Assembly (NCBI GenBank): GCA_049976205.1
Contig: JBMFIR010000014.1
Coordinates: 1-33,930 of the forward strand
DNA from: WYEN01 sp049976205
GTDB taxonomy: Archaea > Thermoproteota > Thermoprotei_A > Sulfolobales > AG1
Direction of reading: 5' to 3'
DNA length: 33,930 bases
Shown here: piece after piece, positions 14,989 to 23,105 of the stretch
Layout of the letters: each line of letters begins with the position of its first letter
Numbering within the stretch: the stretch's first letter is position 1
The notes under the pieces: generated by a model
Told to the model about the DNA's origin: nothing
The model's database searches: none
Seen by the model: the letters and a program-made list of their open reading frames with translations, nothing else
Program-made: the position numbers and the translations under genes

Positions 14989-15444
14989 TCACCACCTCAG
15001 AGTCAAGATATTGTATAGATAAAGTGTCCCGAGTATTGTCAGGATTATAGATAGTATATACACTATGTAAAGCACAGTTTTCTGAGGATTATGTAACGAA
15101 AGTATTTTCTCTAGGTAAAGTGAGGAAGGCATTGTCTTAGGTAGAAAGATATTGAAGTATTCAACTAATAATAGTCTTAATCCATTTAATCCGTGGAAGA
15201 ATATTGAGAAGATTAGAAAGATCTCTCCAGCCTTAATTAGAGGTGAGCTATATAACTTTAATTCCTCTCCCCAGGCAATGGGATTAAGAGAATTATGAGT
15301 AGATATAATATGCAAAGGTAAGTAGATAGCTAAGTAAAATCCTGTGATCCTATGTAGTATATAAGCTACTCTCTCTAGATTGATTACAGGCAAGAACCAG
15401 CCCATGACCCTTTTAATGGCTAACTCCAAGACACTCTCTGCCAA
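14989..15444 (-). CDS. sdhC: Succinate dehydrogenase cytochrome b subunit (SdhC-like)
   Basis: 151 residues with three membrane helices. RVAYILHRITGFYLAIYLPLH carries the HRxTG motif of SdhC, and FFHGLNGLRLLLVEY provides the second histidine region. Together these suggest heme b and quinone binding. The TTG at 15444 is preferred over the GTG at 15453 because it lies six bases after GGTG in GAGGTGATT. The GTG is part of that site. Confidence 0.88.
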   Translation of the reverse strand: MAESVLELAIKRVMGWFLPVINLERVAYILHRITGFYLAIYLPLHIISTHNSLNPIAWGEELKLYSSPLIKAGEIFLIFSIFFHGLNGLRLLLVEYFNIFLPKTMPSSLYLEKILSLHNPQKTVLYIVYILSIILTILGTLYLYNILTLRW

Positions 15445-15449
15445 AGTAA

Positions 15450-16229
15450 TCACCTCTTATATGTAAGCACAAATCTTCTTAAGTACTGTATAGCTAATGC
15501 AGGATCAGCATTCTTTGGACATGAAGCACTACAAGCACCAGCAAAGTGGCATCCAAATACGCCGTCAATAGAATCAACGATCTCTAATCTGATCTTGGCA
15601 CCCTCGTCTCTAGAGTCTGCACTCCACCTATATGCTTGTGCAAGAACCATTGGTCCAAGGAATCTGGGGTTAGAAGCGGCTGTTGGGCAAGCTGCTACAC
15701 ATACACCGCATTTAATACACGTACTGAAGATCCTGTATGCATTCACTTCCTCTGGTTTCTGGAGATATTCTTTTTTTGCTAAGAATTGTTCCTCTTCATC
15801 TTTTCTTATAAGCCATGGTTTCACAGATCTATGTTTTCTAAATAGACTATCCATATCAACCATGAGATCCTTAATAGGCGGGAAGTTCTTGAGAGGCTCA
15901 ATATATATGCTCTCTCCAAGGGATATAGCATTAGTCATACAAGCAAGTCTGGGTTTACCATTGATCATCATAGCGCATGAACCACATATACCCATTCTAC
16001 AACTATATCTCACGGAAAGAGTGTGATCTTGATCTCTTATAATTCTCATTAAGACATCTAACACGGTATCATATCTAGATACCTCTACTTTATATTCGGA
16101 GAACTTGAATTTCCCGGTCTCGGGATCGTATCTCTTAATCTTTACTCTCATGAGTTTAGTAAATGCTTTAGTTACTGCTAATTGCTGTGATGATGTATTA
16201 AACTTTGAAATAGTTGTTTCACGACTCAA
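15450..16229 (-). CDS. sdhB: Succinate dehydrogenase iron-sulfur subunit
   Basis: About 259 residues. All three clusters have ligands: SCRMGICGSC plus a later Cys for [2Fe-2S], CIKCGVCVAACP for [4Fe-4S], and CHFAGACSASCPK for [3Fe-4S]. The start is uncertain. ATG 16277 overlaps sdhA by 28 bases. TTG 16229 has GGGGGG five bases upstream. ATG 16151 starts directly at the conserved MRVKIKRYDPE but has no ribosome-binding site. TTG 16229 is chosen. It passes electrons from SdhA to quinone. Confidence 0.93.
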   Translation of the reverse strand: MSRETTISKFNTSSQQLAVTKAFTKLMRVKIKRYDPETGKFKFSEYKVEVSRYDTVLDVLMRIIRDQDHTLSVRYSCRMGICGSCAMMINGKPRLACMTNAISLGESIYIEPLKNFPPIKDLMVDMDSLFRKHRSVKPWLIRKDEEEQFLAKKEYLQKPEEVNAYRIFSTCIKCGVCVAACPTAASNPRFLGPMVLAQAYRWSADSRDEGAKIRLEIVDSIDGVFGCHFAGACSASCPKNADPALAIQYLRRFVLTYKR

Positions 16230-16249
16230 TAAGACCCCCCGGGAGTTCC

Positions 16250-18004
16250 TTAGTATTTTCTCTCTTCTGGTTTCCACCTAGTTATTCTAACAGGTATATA
16301 ATCTAATCTTGGACCCTCAGGAGTGTAATACGCTAATGTATGTTTCAACCAATTAACATCATCTCTCTTTGGATAATCGATTCTGTAGTGAGCTCCTCTA
16401 GACTCTGTTCTAGCGAGAGCTGAAACAACAAGGATCTCTGCAACATCTAACATATTGCCCAGCTCAATAACGTCTCTGAGATTCATGTTATATTTCCTGC
16501 TTCTATCATCAACTCTAACTCTCTTATATTTCTCCTTAAGATCCCTAATTATTCTACCGGCCTCCATAAGTCCTTTCTCGTCTCTGAACACGTATGCGTA
16601 AGTATCCATTGTTCTCCAAAGTTCTTGTCTCAGTAGGTAGGGGTCTTCAGCATTACTTTCTTTCTTAAATACCTCATCAAATAATCTACTCTCTTCTCTC
16701 TTTGCCAAATCCATTATAGTTGATGATGTCTCGAGAAGACTCGATGAAGCCTCCATAGCGTATTTAGCGGCTGCCTCTCCAGTTAATCTACCATATACTG
16801 CGCACTCTGCTAGCGAGTTGCTCCCTAATCTATTAGCTCCATGAATACTCACCGCAGCGGCTTCACCGGCTGCCCATAAATTAGGTACATAGTCTTTTGA
16901 ATTCCACATGACGTGGCCGTAAATATCTGTATGTATACCTCCCATTGTGTAGTGTGCTGTAGGTCTCACGGGAATGGGTTCATAGACAGGATCTACATTA
17001 ATTAATTTCTTTGCTAATTCTCTTATAAATGGAAGTCTTGTATTGATCTTCTCCTCACCTAAGTGCCTAAGATCGAGATGAACATAGCCTAACCCACTCT
17101 CTTCATGTATGAATCCTCTTCCCTCCATAATCTCTCTTATTATAGATCTCGCCACAATATCTCTTGGCGCAACCTCCATTCTTTGAGGCGCGTATCTCTG
17201 CATAAATCTTTCACCATCTTTATTAATCAAGTAGCCACCCTCTCCTCTGGCAGCCTCAGTTATTAAAACCCCTGCAGGAACAATACCTGTCGGGTGGAAT
17301 TGCATAAACTCCATATCTTTTATAGGTATTCCCACCCTATAAGCCATTGCGGCACCGTCTCCGGTTACTGAGTATGAAACCGTGGTGAATCCATACATTC
17401 TTGCGGCGCCTCCCGTAGCGATTACAGCTGCCTTAGAAAGAAATACCTTTAAGACGCCTTCTTTCAAGTCTAATACCGTGAACCCTCTGAAATAACCATT
17501 TTCTATAAGAAATGATGTAGCCATGTGATCATGGTAAATATCAACGTTATCAAATCTCAATAAATTATCATAGAGCGTGCTCATTACGAAGAAACCTGTT
17601 TTATCAGCCGCAAAAGCAGTTCGCGGAATACTCATTCCTCCAAAGAGTCTCTGAGCAATTCTCCCATCCGGTGTTCTACTCCACGGAACACCTAGATGAT
17701 CTAGGAATCTAAGCTCCTCTGGAGCTAATTTAATAAATAACTCCACAGCGTCTTGATCAGCTAAGAAATCACTTCCCTTAATAGTGTCGTAAGCATGAAC
17801 ATCAAAACTATCTCCAGTCACCTCAGGATACAAAACACCCGCCATACCACCCTCAGCAGCTACTGAGTGACTTCTCATGGCATGGATCTTTGATAACACA
17901 GCGATCCTTAATTTACCACGAGAGACGTACGCAGCCTGAATGGCTGTTCTTAATCCAGCAAGACCCGAACCTAGAATAACAAGATCATACTTTAGTATCT
18001 CCAT
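16250..18004 (-). CDS. sdhA: Succinate dehydrogenase flavoprotein subunit
   Basis: 584 residues, full length. The N-terminal FAD-binding motif is VILGSGLAGLRTAIQAA. SHSVAAEGGMAG contains the histidine that covalently holds FAD. HPTGIVPAGVLITEAARGEGG and RPTAHYTMGGI provide substrate-binding and catalytic residues. The ATG at 18004 has GAGGGC seven bases upstream; an in-frame TTG at 18019 precedes that site. First gene of the sdhABCD operon. Confidence 0.97.
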   Translation of the reverse strand: MEILKYDLVILGSGLAGLRTAIQAAYVSRGKLRIAVLSKIHAMRSHSVAAEGGMAGVLYPEVTGDSFDVHAYDTIKGSDFLADQDAVELFIKLAPEELRFLDHLGVPWSRTPDGRIAQRLFGGMSIPRTAFAADKTGFFVMSTLYDNLLRFDNVDIYHDHMATSFLIENGYFRGFTVLDLKEGVLKVFLSKAAVIATGGAARMYGFTTVSYSVTGDGAAMAYRVGIPIKDMEFMQFHPTGIVPAGVLITEAARGEGGYLINKDGERFMQRYAPQRMEVAPRDIVARSIIREIMEGRGFIHEESGLGYVHLDLRHLGEEKINTRLPFIRELAKKLINVDPVYEPIPVRPTAHYTMGGIHTDIYGHVMWNSKDYVPNLWAAGEAAAVSIHGANRLGSNSLAECAVYGRLTGEAAAKYAMEASSSLLETSSTIMDLAKREESRLFDEVFKKESNAEDPYLLRQELWRTMDTYAYVFRDEKGLMEAGRIIRDLKEKYKRVRVDDRSRKYNMNLRDVIELGNMLDVAEILVVSALARTESRGAHYRIDYPKRDDVNWLKHTLAYYTPEGPRLDYIPVRITRWKPEERKY

Positions 18005-18072
18005 TGATATAGCCCTCAATAGATATTAAACTTATTAAGAATATATATTAGTTCCCAAGAGTTATTATTATT

Positions 18073-18084
18073 AAGTTTAAATAT
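18073..18084 (-). promoter_or_regulatory. TATA-like box upstream of sdhA
   Basis: TATATTTAAACT on the minus strand lies between the T-run that ends the suf operon and sdhA. A start site near 18052 would leave a leader of about 45 bases. A second AT-rich string at 18022-18034 would give an almost leaderless message, so the exact promoter is open. Confidence 0.3.
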
Positions 18085-18098
18085 AGATTCTCTAGACC

Positions 18099-18105
18099 AA
18101 AAAAA
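18099..18105 (-). terminator. T7 terminator of the suf operon
   Basis: Seven T in a row on the minus strand begin one base after the sufD stop codon. T-runs of this kind end transcription in crenarchaea. It separates sufCBD from sdhABCD. Confidence 0.5.
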
Positions 18106-18106
18106 T

Positions 18107-19312
18107 CTATATATGTATAAGTGATCCTAAGATCTTTCTAAAGTATTCAGAATATTGACTCGGTATCTTTAACAAATAATCTTCAACAAAATCTCTAATA
18201 ATTAACTCTATAGCTTCTCTCTTCTCAATACCTCTGCTTCGTAGATAAAATTCTGTGTCTGGATCTAGTGTGTATTGAGAGGATTCGTGAGAGGCCTCCT
18301 CAACATTTCCATTCAAAACATCAATGAATGGTGTGGTAACCAATAGAGATTTTTCGCCTAGATTAATTCCAAAAACACTTACGTGTGCTTTAGATCCTGT
18401 AGAGTTCTCGTGTTGTTTGGTATAGCCTTGTAGAATATTTCTGGATTCATCAAGTGCCACACCTCTTAAATCAATAAGGGCAGAACCTCTGGGGTAGTGT
18501 AGGTGGGCAATATCTGGAACATGGATCCAGTCTCTATATCTCGATAATGAAAAGCCAAGGCTTTGATACGAGGCTTCTTCACCAGATAAATAAGCTCTGT
18601 TCTCAAATCTACTAGCATAGCCTCCTACAGACACTGAGTATATATTTACTTTACCTCTCTCATCTATCATGAAATTATTAGAATGGTAAGAGGGTTCTTT
18701 ACCGATATTTACTACTGCTAAATTAATCTCGGAATCTTTGCTTATGAAGTACTCTGCTACAAAAGATCTCATACAATTATCTGGAGGATCTATGTGTAGT
18801 AAGAGAGAAGACCTGATCTCTTTATCAGCAATAACTACTAGGTGCTGAGATAAATGTGAGTCTTTGAAACATCCTCCGACATATATCTTAATTGGTTCAT
18901 TAAGATCCTCAAATAATCTTAGAATCATCACAGAAGAGATATCGGCTATGTGTTTAGCATATATTTTTGAAGTCTCAGGATTAATTAAAGTGAATATTTT
19001 CTCAATCGAATCTCCATTTATCCCATCAAATAATTTCTTTCTCTCGAAGAGTGCGACTTCGAAATTTCTTGATTCTTTATTAATCACAAGAGAATCTTTA
19101 TAGTAAATAAGATCATAATCTACAACTATTTTCTTCACAACATCATTATCTGAAAGCGGATCTATAAAATGTTTTTGCGGATCATATATGTACTTATCGT
19201 ATTCTTTCCAGTTAGTATATAGTTTTATTGTGGGTGAATCGCTGATCTTTTGATAAGGTATCTTCTCTTTTATTTCCTGAGATAATAACAAGAGTTCTCT
19301 TATCCTAGACAT
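18107..19312 (-). CDS. sufD: Fe-S cluster assembly protein SufD
   Basis: 401 residues. The C-terminal SufBD fold holds ASHESSQYTLDPDTEFYLRSRGI, where the histidine corresponds to the essential one of SufD, and FYLRSRGI matches the SufBD signature. The N-terminal half is divergent. It partners SufB and SufC to build Fe-S clusters in the cytoplasm. The ATG at 19312 lies seven bases after GAGGTA; the TTG at 19327 precedes the site. It follows sufB by 17 bases. Confidence 0.88.
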   Translation of the reverse strand: MSRIRELLLLSQEIKEKIPYQKISDSPTIKLYTNWKEYDKYIYDPQKHFIDPLSDNDVVKKIVVDYDLIYYKDSLVINKESRNFEVALFERKKLFDGINGDSIEKIFTLINPETSKIYAKHIADISSVMILRLFEDLNEPIKIYVGGCFKDSHLSQHLVVIADKEIRSSLLLHIDPPDNCMRSFVAEYFISKDSEINLAVVNIGKEPSYHSNNFMIDERGKVNIYSVSVGGYASRFENRAYLSGEEASYQSLGFSLSRYRDWIHVPDIAHLHYPRGSALIDLRGVALDESRNILQGYTKQHENSTGSKAHVSVFGINLGEKSLLVTTPFIDVLNGNVEEASHESSQYTLDPDTEFYLRSRGIEKREAIELIIRDFVEDYLLKIPSQYSEYFRKILGSLIHI

Positions 19313-19329
19313 TTTTTTGTACCTCAAGA

Positions 19330-20754
19330 TTAACCGAATTTACCATATTTACTAAATTCAAGATCTATGGCTCCTTTTATGAGAACAGCTTGTTCAAATG
19401 GTAATCTTGCTAATATATCGCTTATGAATCCACTTATTAACATAGATATTGCTTCATTCTCTGATAAACCTCTTGATCTCATGTAGAACAATAAGTGATC
19501 ACTTAATTTACTAACTCTCGCCTCGTGACCTATCAGTGCCGTGGGCTCGTCATTTTGTATATGGGGATAGGTCACCGTCTTACTTTTCTCATCTAGAAGA
19601 AGTGAGTCGCATGAAGTGTAGCTCTTAGTGTTCTTAGCTCCTTTAAGTATTCTGACGACACCTCTGTAGACGGTTTTTCCACCGTTAACAGATATGCTCT
19701 TGGATATTATCTTACTTCTTGTGTTTGATGCTCTATGAATAACTTTAGATCCGCTGTCCTTTATATGACCATCTCTAGCAAATGTAATGACATAGCTCTC
19801 CATGGCAGCATTTTCTCCTCTTAAAATAGCTGAGGGATAAACGTACGTGAGCTTAGAACCTATAGAACCCTCCACCCACTCGATATAACCATTTCTTTCA
19901 ACAATAGCTCTCTTATTATTAAAATTAATTACTTGCGAAGACCAGTTCTGTAGTGTGGTGAAATTAACTCTCGCATTCTCACCTACATAGATCTCCACCA
20001 TTCCATCATGAAAACTATACTTAGATAACCTAGGTGCGGCACAACCCTCAATGAAGTGAAGAGAGCTGTCTTTATCAGCTATAATAAGAGTATGCTCGAA
20101 ATTACCCACAAGAGCTTTACCAATCATGAAAAATGCTTCAACGGGTGCTTCTACTTTAACACCCGGAGGCACATACACGAAGACACCACCACTCCACAAG
20201 GCTCCATGTAGAGCCGCAAATTTATGCTCGGGAGGAAATATATTCATGAAATATTGCTTAACAATATCAGGATATTTTATAATAGCCTCCTCGAGAGGTA
20301 GGAATATCACGCCTTTCTTCGTTAAGATTTCCTTGGTTTTGACATATATAGTCTCTGAGTCTAGCTGAGTACTTAATCCTAGCAAGAATTCTGCCTCAGC
20401 TTTTCTAATACCAAGTTTCTCGTAAGCTTCTAGTATATCTTTAGGAATCTCCTCCCAAGTAAAACTTAGATTAACACCTGGATCCACGTAATATGATAAC
20501 TCGTCGAGATCTAACTCTTCTAAACCCTCTATCCACTGTGGAGTAGGCAATTTTTCAAAGATCTCTAGCATCCTTAATCTAGTTCTCCTCATCCAATCAG
20601 GTTCTTTCTTAACTCTAGAAATCTCCTCAATTAACTCTCTAGATATTTTACCTCTGATCTCTAGAGACTTACCACCAATCTCTCTTTGACCCAAGATATC
20701 TTCGGCAGTAGTTATTCTCGTATATCTCTCTAATTCCTTGATTTCATTACTCAT
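19330..20754 (-). CDS. sufB: Fe-S cluster assembly scaffold SufB
   Basis: 474 residues, full length. It shows YVDPGVNLSFTWEEIP, the HGALWSGGVFVYVPPGVKVEAPVEAFF segment and SYTSCDSLLLDEKS, whose cysteine corresponds to the cluster-building cysteine of SufB. LIGHEARVSKLSDHLLFYMRSRGL follows. With SufC ATPase and SufD it assembles Fe-S clusters. GAGGTC lies six bases before the ATG. Confidence 0.96.
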   Translation of the reverse strand: MSNEIKELERYTRITTAEDILGQREIGGKSLEIRGKISRELIEEISRVKKEPDWMRRTRLRMLEIFEKLPTPQWIEGLEELDLDELSYYVDPGVNLSFTWEEIPKDILEAYEKLGIRKAEAEFLLGLSTQLDSETIYVKTKEILTKKGVIFLPLEEAIIKYPDIVKQYFMNIFPPEHKFAALHGALWSGGVFVYVPPGVKVEAPVEAFFMIGKALVGNFEHTLIIADKDSSLHFIEGCAAPRLSKYSFHDGMVEIYVGENARVNFTTLQNWSSQVINFNNKRAIVERNGYIEWVEGSIGSKLTYVYPSAILRGENAAMESYVITFARDGHIKDSGSKVIHRASNTRSKIISKSISVNGGKTVYRGVVRILKGAKNTKSYTSCDSLLLDEKSKTVTYPHIQNDEPTALIGHEARVSKLSDHLLFYMRSRGLSENEAISMLISGFISDILARLPFEQAVLIKGAIDLEFSKYGKFG

Positions 20755-20771
20755 GGCTGAGACCTCTGCGA

Positions 20772-21533
20772 CTATGTAGCTATTTTCTTGATGTATTGAT
20801 ATCCTTTCTCATCAATTAATTTGATCAAGCTACTATCACCTGTTAAAGCTATTCTTCCATCAATTAAGACATATACTCTCTTAGGCTCTATCTCTCTAAA
20901 CACTCTACCTATATGTGTTATGACTATGACACCGGCTCCTTTATCGATGAGTTCTTTTAGAATACTACTCATAATCATGATACCATCAGGATCTATTCCA
21001 CTATCAGGTTCATCTAAAATAACATATTTAGGAGATGATATATACATCTGGAGAAGTTCAGATCTTTTCATCTCTCCCCCAGAGAAATTCTTATTTAAGT
21101 ATCTATCTAGAACATGTTCTCCTAAACCAATTCTACGCATTATTTCTAGAACCTTAGAGAAGCTATAACCTCTGGACTTAGCTATGTGAAGATATAAGCT
21201 CCTACTCAAAACAGTTGTCTCGGGGGGCATTTGAAATGCTAAGAATAATCCCTTTCTATATCTCTCCTCTGGTTCTTTGTCTGTGATATCTTCACCATCT
21301 AAGTAAATCTTTCCATTAAATATCTTGTAGTGAGGATGTCCCATTATAGAGTAAGCTAAGGTGCTCTTACCACTACCATTAGGACCCATTAGTGCTACAG
21401 CTTCTCTAGGTCTCACATAGAGAGAAATGTCTCTTAAAATAATTCTATTTTCTAACCCAGCAGTTAATTTATCTACGACTAGTCCTTTATTATCATTAAC
21501 CACAGCATCTTTATTACTACTTATTTTACTCAT
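20772..21533 (-). CDS. sufC: Fe-S assembly ATPase SufC
   Basis: 253 residues. ABC-type ATPase with Walker A GPNGSGKST at 50-58, the SufC-type signature FSGGEMKRSELLQM at 150-163 and Walker B YVILDEPDSGIDPDG at 170-184. The Gly-Gly-Glu signature and the DEPDSGID loop distinguish SufC from transport ATPases. First gene of sufC-sufB-sufD. No cysteine desulfurase (SufS) or SufU is nearby. GAGGTA lies eight bases before the ATG. Confidence 0.96.
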   Translation of the reverse strand: MSKISSNKDAVVNDNKGLVVDKLTAGLENRIILRDISLYVRPREAVALMGPNGSGKSTLAYSIMGHPHYKIFNGKIYLDGEDITDKEPEERYRKGLFLAFQMPPETTVLSRSLYLHIAKSRGYSFSKVLEIMRRIGLGEHVLDRYLNKNFSGGEMKRSELLQMYISSPKYVILDEPDSGIDPDGIMIMSSILKELIDKGAGVIVITHIGRVFREIEPKRVYVLIDGRIALTGDSSLIKLIDEKGYQYIKKIAT

Positions 21534-21573
21534 GGTGACAATACCTCTATCCTGTAAATATCAGGATTATGAA

Positions 21574-21583
21574 GCTTATAAAC
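21574..21583 (-). promoter_or_regulatory. TATA box of the sufCBD operon
   Basis: GTTTATAAGC on the minus strand, placed so that transcription would begin near 21553, a few bases before the sufC ribosome-binding site GAGGTA (21542-21547). Confidence 0.5.
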
Positions 21584-21682
21584 AATATTTATTTATCATG
21601 ATGATAGTGTTATAATCGAATAATTCTAACTGCTCTCTACTCTATATAACCAATAGAAGAAACATTGTTAATAGAAAGATTT

Positions 21683-21973
21683 TTATTTTCTTTGCTTTAT
21701 AAGGATCTTATTTCTGATATTGTTTACTAATGTCTTCAGTAAATCACTCTTTTTACCATCATAATAGATTACTATTCTAGGACTCTCAGTATGCCAAGTT
21801 CTAGGATATTTCTTCTCTTTTTCTACCTCACATTCTAAATTTAATTCTTTGCATGCTTCAAGAATCTCTTCGAGTGAGGGTTTTCTTGGAAGAATATTTT
21901 TAGGGATTCTTCTACCAAGTCTTCTTGGTAGGGATGGATCTAGATATGGTAGCCATATAATTAATTTCTTCAT
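21683..21973 (-). CDS. srp19: Signal recognition particle protein SRP19
   Basis: 96 residues. IIWLPYLDPSLPRRLGRRIPK and the following KPSLEEILEACKEL match archaeal SRP19, including the YLDP and GRRIPK positions that contact the 7S RNA tips. It primes SRP54 binding to the SRP RNA for membrane-protein targeting. GGAG lies seven bases before the ATG. It follows rps8e by 20 bases, and both probably share a transcript. Confidence 0.95.
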   Translation of the reverse strand: MKKLIIWLPYLDPSLPRRLGRRIPKNILPRKPSLEEILEACKELNLECEVEKEKKYPRTWHTESPRIVIYYDGKKSDLLKTLVNNIRNKILIKQRK

Positions 21974-21993
21974 AAAAACGCTCCGAAAAAACT

Positions 21994-22377
21994 CTACTGC
22001 ATCAGTATTGCGTTAATCACACCGTCTTGACCTGGTCTCGAGGTTACTACTGCTTTGCCTAATTCAGTCTCTATTATTGTTCCCTTAGTAATAATGCCTC
22101 TTCTAGCTAATTCAATATTTGCCGGTGTCTCTAAAACAGCTTTTATCTTTACTTTTTTCGTGGATCCTGTCTTCTTATCTAAGATATTTGCGTACAATGC
22201 ATTCTTTAATCTTATTTTTATATCTCCGCCTCTGACTCTGATTATCTCTCTTTCCTCATAGTCGCTTATTCTCGTATTGGTAGGAAACCTCCCTATCTCA
22301 TATTTTCTATTTTTTCTATGAGGTCTTTTCTTACCTCCTGTTATTTTTTTGAAATCGTTTCCTTGATATACACCCAC
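21994..22377 (-). CDS. rps8e: 30S ribosomal protein eS8
   Basis: 127 residues. The basic N-terminus GVYQGNDFKKITGGKKRPHRKNRKYEIGR, the ETPANIELARRGIITKGT stretch and the closing TSRPGQDGVINAILM are diagnostic of archaeal S8e. The start is a GTG, with GGTG nine bases upstream. A TATA box at 22411-22420 would start transcription near 22390. Confidence 0.96.
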   Translation of the reverse strand: MGVYQGNDFKKITGGKKRPHRKNRKYEIGRFPTNTRISDYEEREIIRVRGGDIKIRLKNALYANILDKKTGSTKKVKIKAVLETPANIELARRGIITKGTIIETELGKAVVTSRPGQDGVINAILMQ

Positions 22378-22410
22378 TTACTTAAACACCACTATTTCTA
22401 TAGTCTCTTT

Positions 22411-22420
22411 ATTTATAAAC
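22411..22420. promoter_or_regulatory. Palindromic TATA box shared by rps8e and folE
   Basis: TTTATAAA (22412-22419) is its own reverse complement and lies between two divergent genes. Read leftward it would start rps8e transcription near 22390. Read rightward it would start near 22443-22446, giving an almost leaderless folE message from TTG 22448. A second box, TTATATAAT at 22431-22439, would instead favour the GTG at 22460. Confidence 0.45.
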
Positions 22421-22447
22421 TCTACTCCAATTATATAATGGTCTATC

Positions 22448-23086
22448 TTGGAAAATGCTGTGTCTCGTAGCTACAGACTTAGTCGCTTAGAGGAATTAGT
22501 CAAAGAATTTTTATTACTAATTGGTGAGGATCCTGAGAGAGAGGGTCTTAGAGAAACTCCTAAGAGAGTAGCTAGGATGTGGATAGAGGAGTTGGCGTAT
22601 GGCTATGATAAAGATCCTGAGGAGCTACTAAAGACTTTCTCAAGCGAGGAGAACAATGAGGAGAATATTCAGAAGATAAGTGATGCTATAATTATCTCAG
22701 GTATTCCTGTGAGAAGTATGTGTGAGCATCACCTTCTACCTATACTCGGCCAAGCATCTATAGCTTATATCCCCAGCGACAGGATCTTGGGTTTCTCAAA
22801 ATTTGCTAGAATAGTTGATGTGTTTTCTAGAAGACTGCAGATCCAGGAGAGACTAACAAATCAGATTGCTGATTTTATATACGAGACTCTCAGAGCTAGA
22901 GGAGTTATTGTTCTTATAAGGGGTATTCACCTATGTGCTCTTCATAGAGGAGTGAAAGAACCATTAATTACTTTATCGAGAGCTGTTAGAGGAGTTTTTG
23001 TAGAGAATGATTCTCTCAGACGAGAAGTCATGAGTTTCATGATCCGTGAGTTGTATAGTAGAGAAATTATTCCTTTTGAAATCTAG
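22448..23086 (+). CDS. folE: GTP cyclohydrolase I (type IA)
   Basis: 212 residues. RSMCEHHLLPILGQASIAYIP supplies zinc ligands C92 and H95, HLCALHRG the third ligand C163, and GFSKFARIVDVFSRRLQIQERLT the substrate pocket. It converts GTP to dihydroneopterin triphosphate and formate for pterin synthesis. Many archaea use the unrelated type IB enzyme (MptA) instead, so the type IA enzyme here is notable. The start is TTG 22448 or GTG 22460; there is no ribosome-binding site and the message is probably leaderless. Confidence 0.95.
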   Translation: MENAVSRSYRLSRLEELVKEFLLLIGEDPEREGLRETPKRVARMWIEELAYGYDKDPEELLKTFSSEENNEENIQKISDAIIISGIPVRSMCEHHLLPILGQASIAYIPSDRILGFSKFARIVDVFSRRLQIQERLTNQIADFIYETLRARGVIVLIRGIHLCALHRGVKEPLITLSRAVRGVFVENDSLRREVMSFMIRELYSREIIPFEI

Positions 23087-23105
23087 AAAAGAAAAAGATT
23101 CTTTT

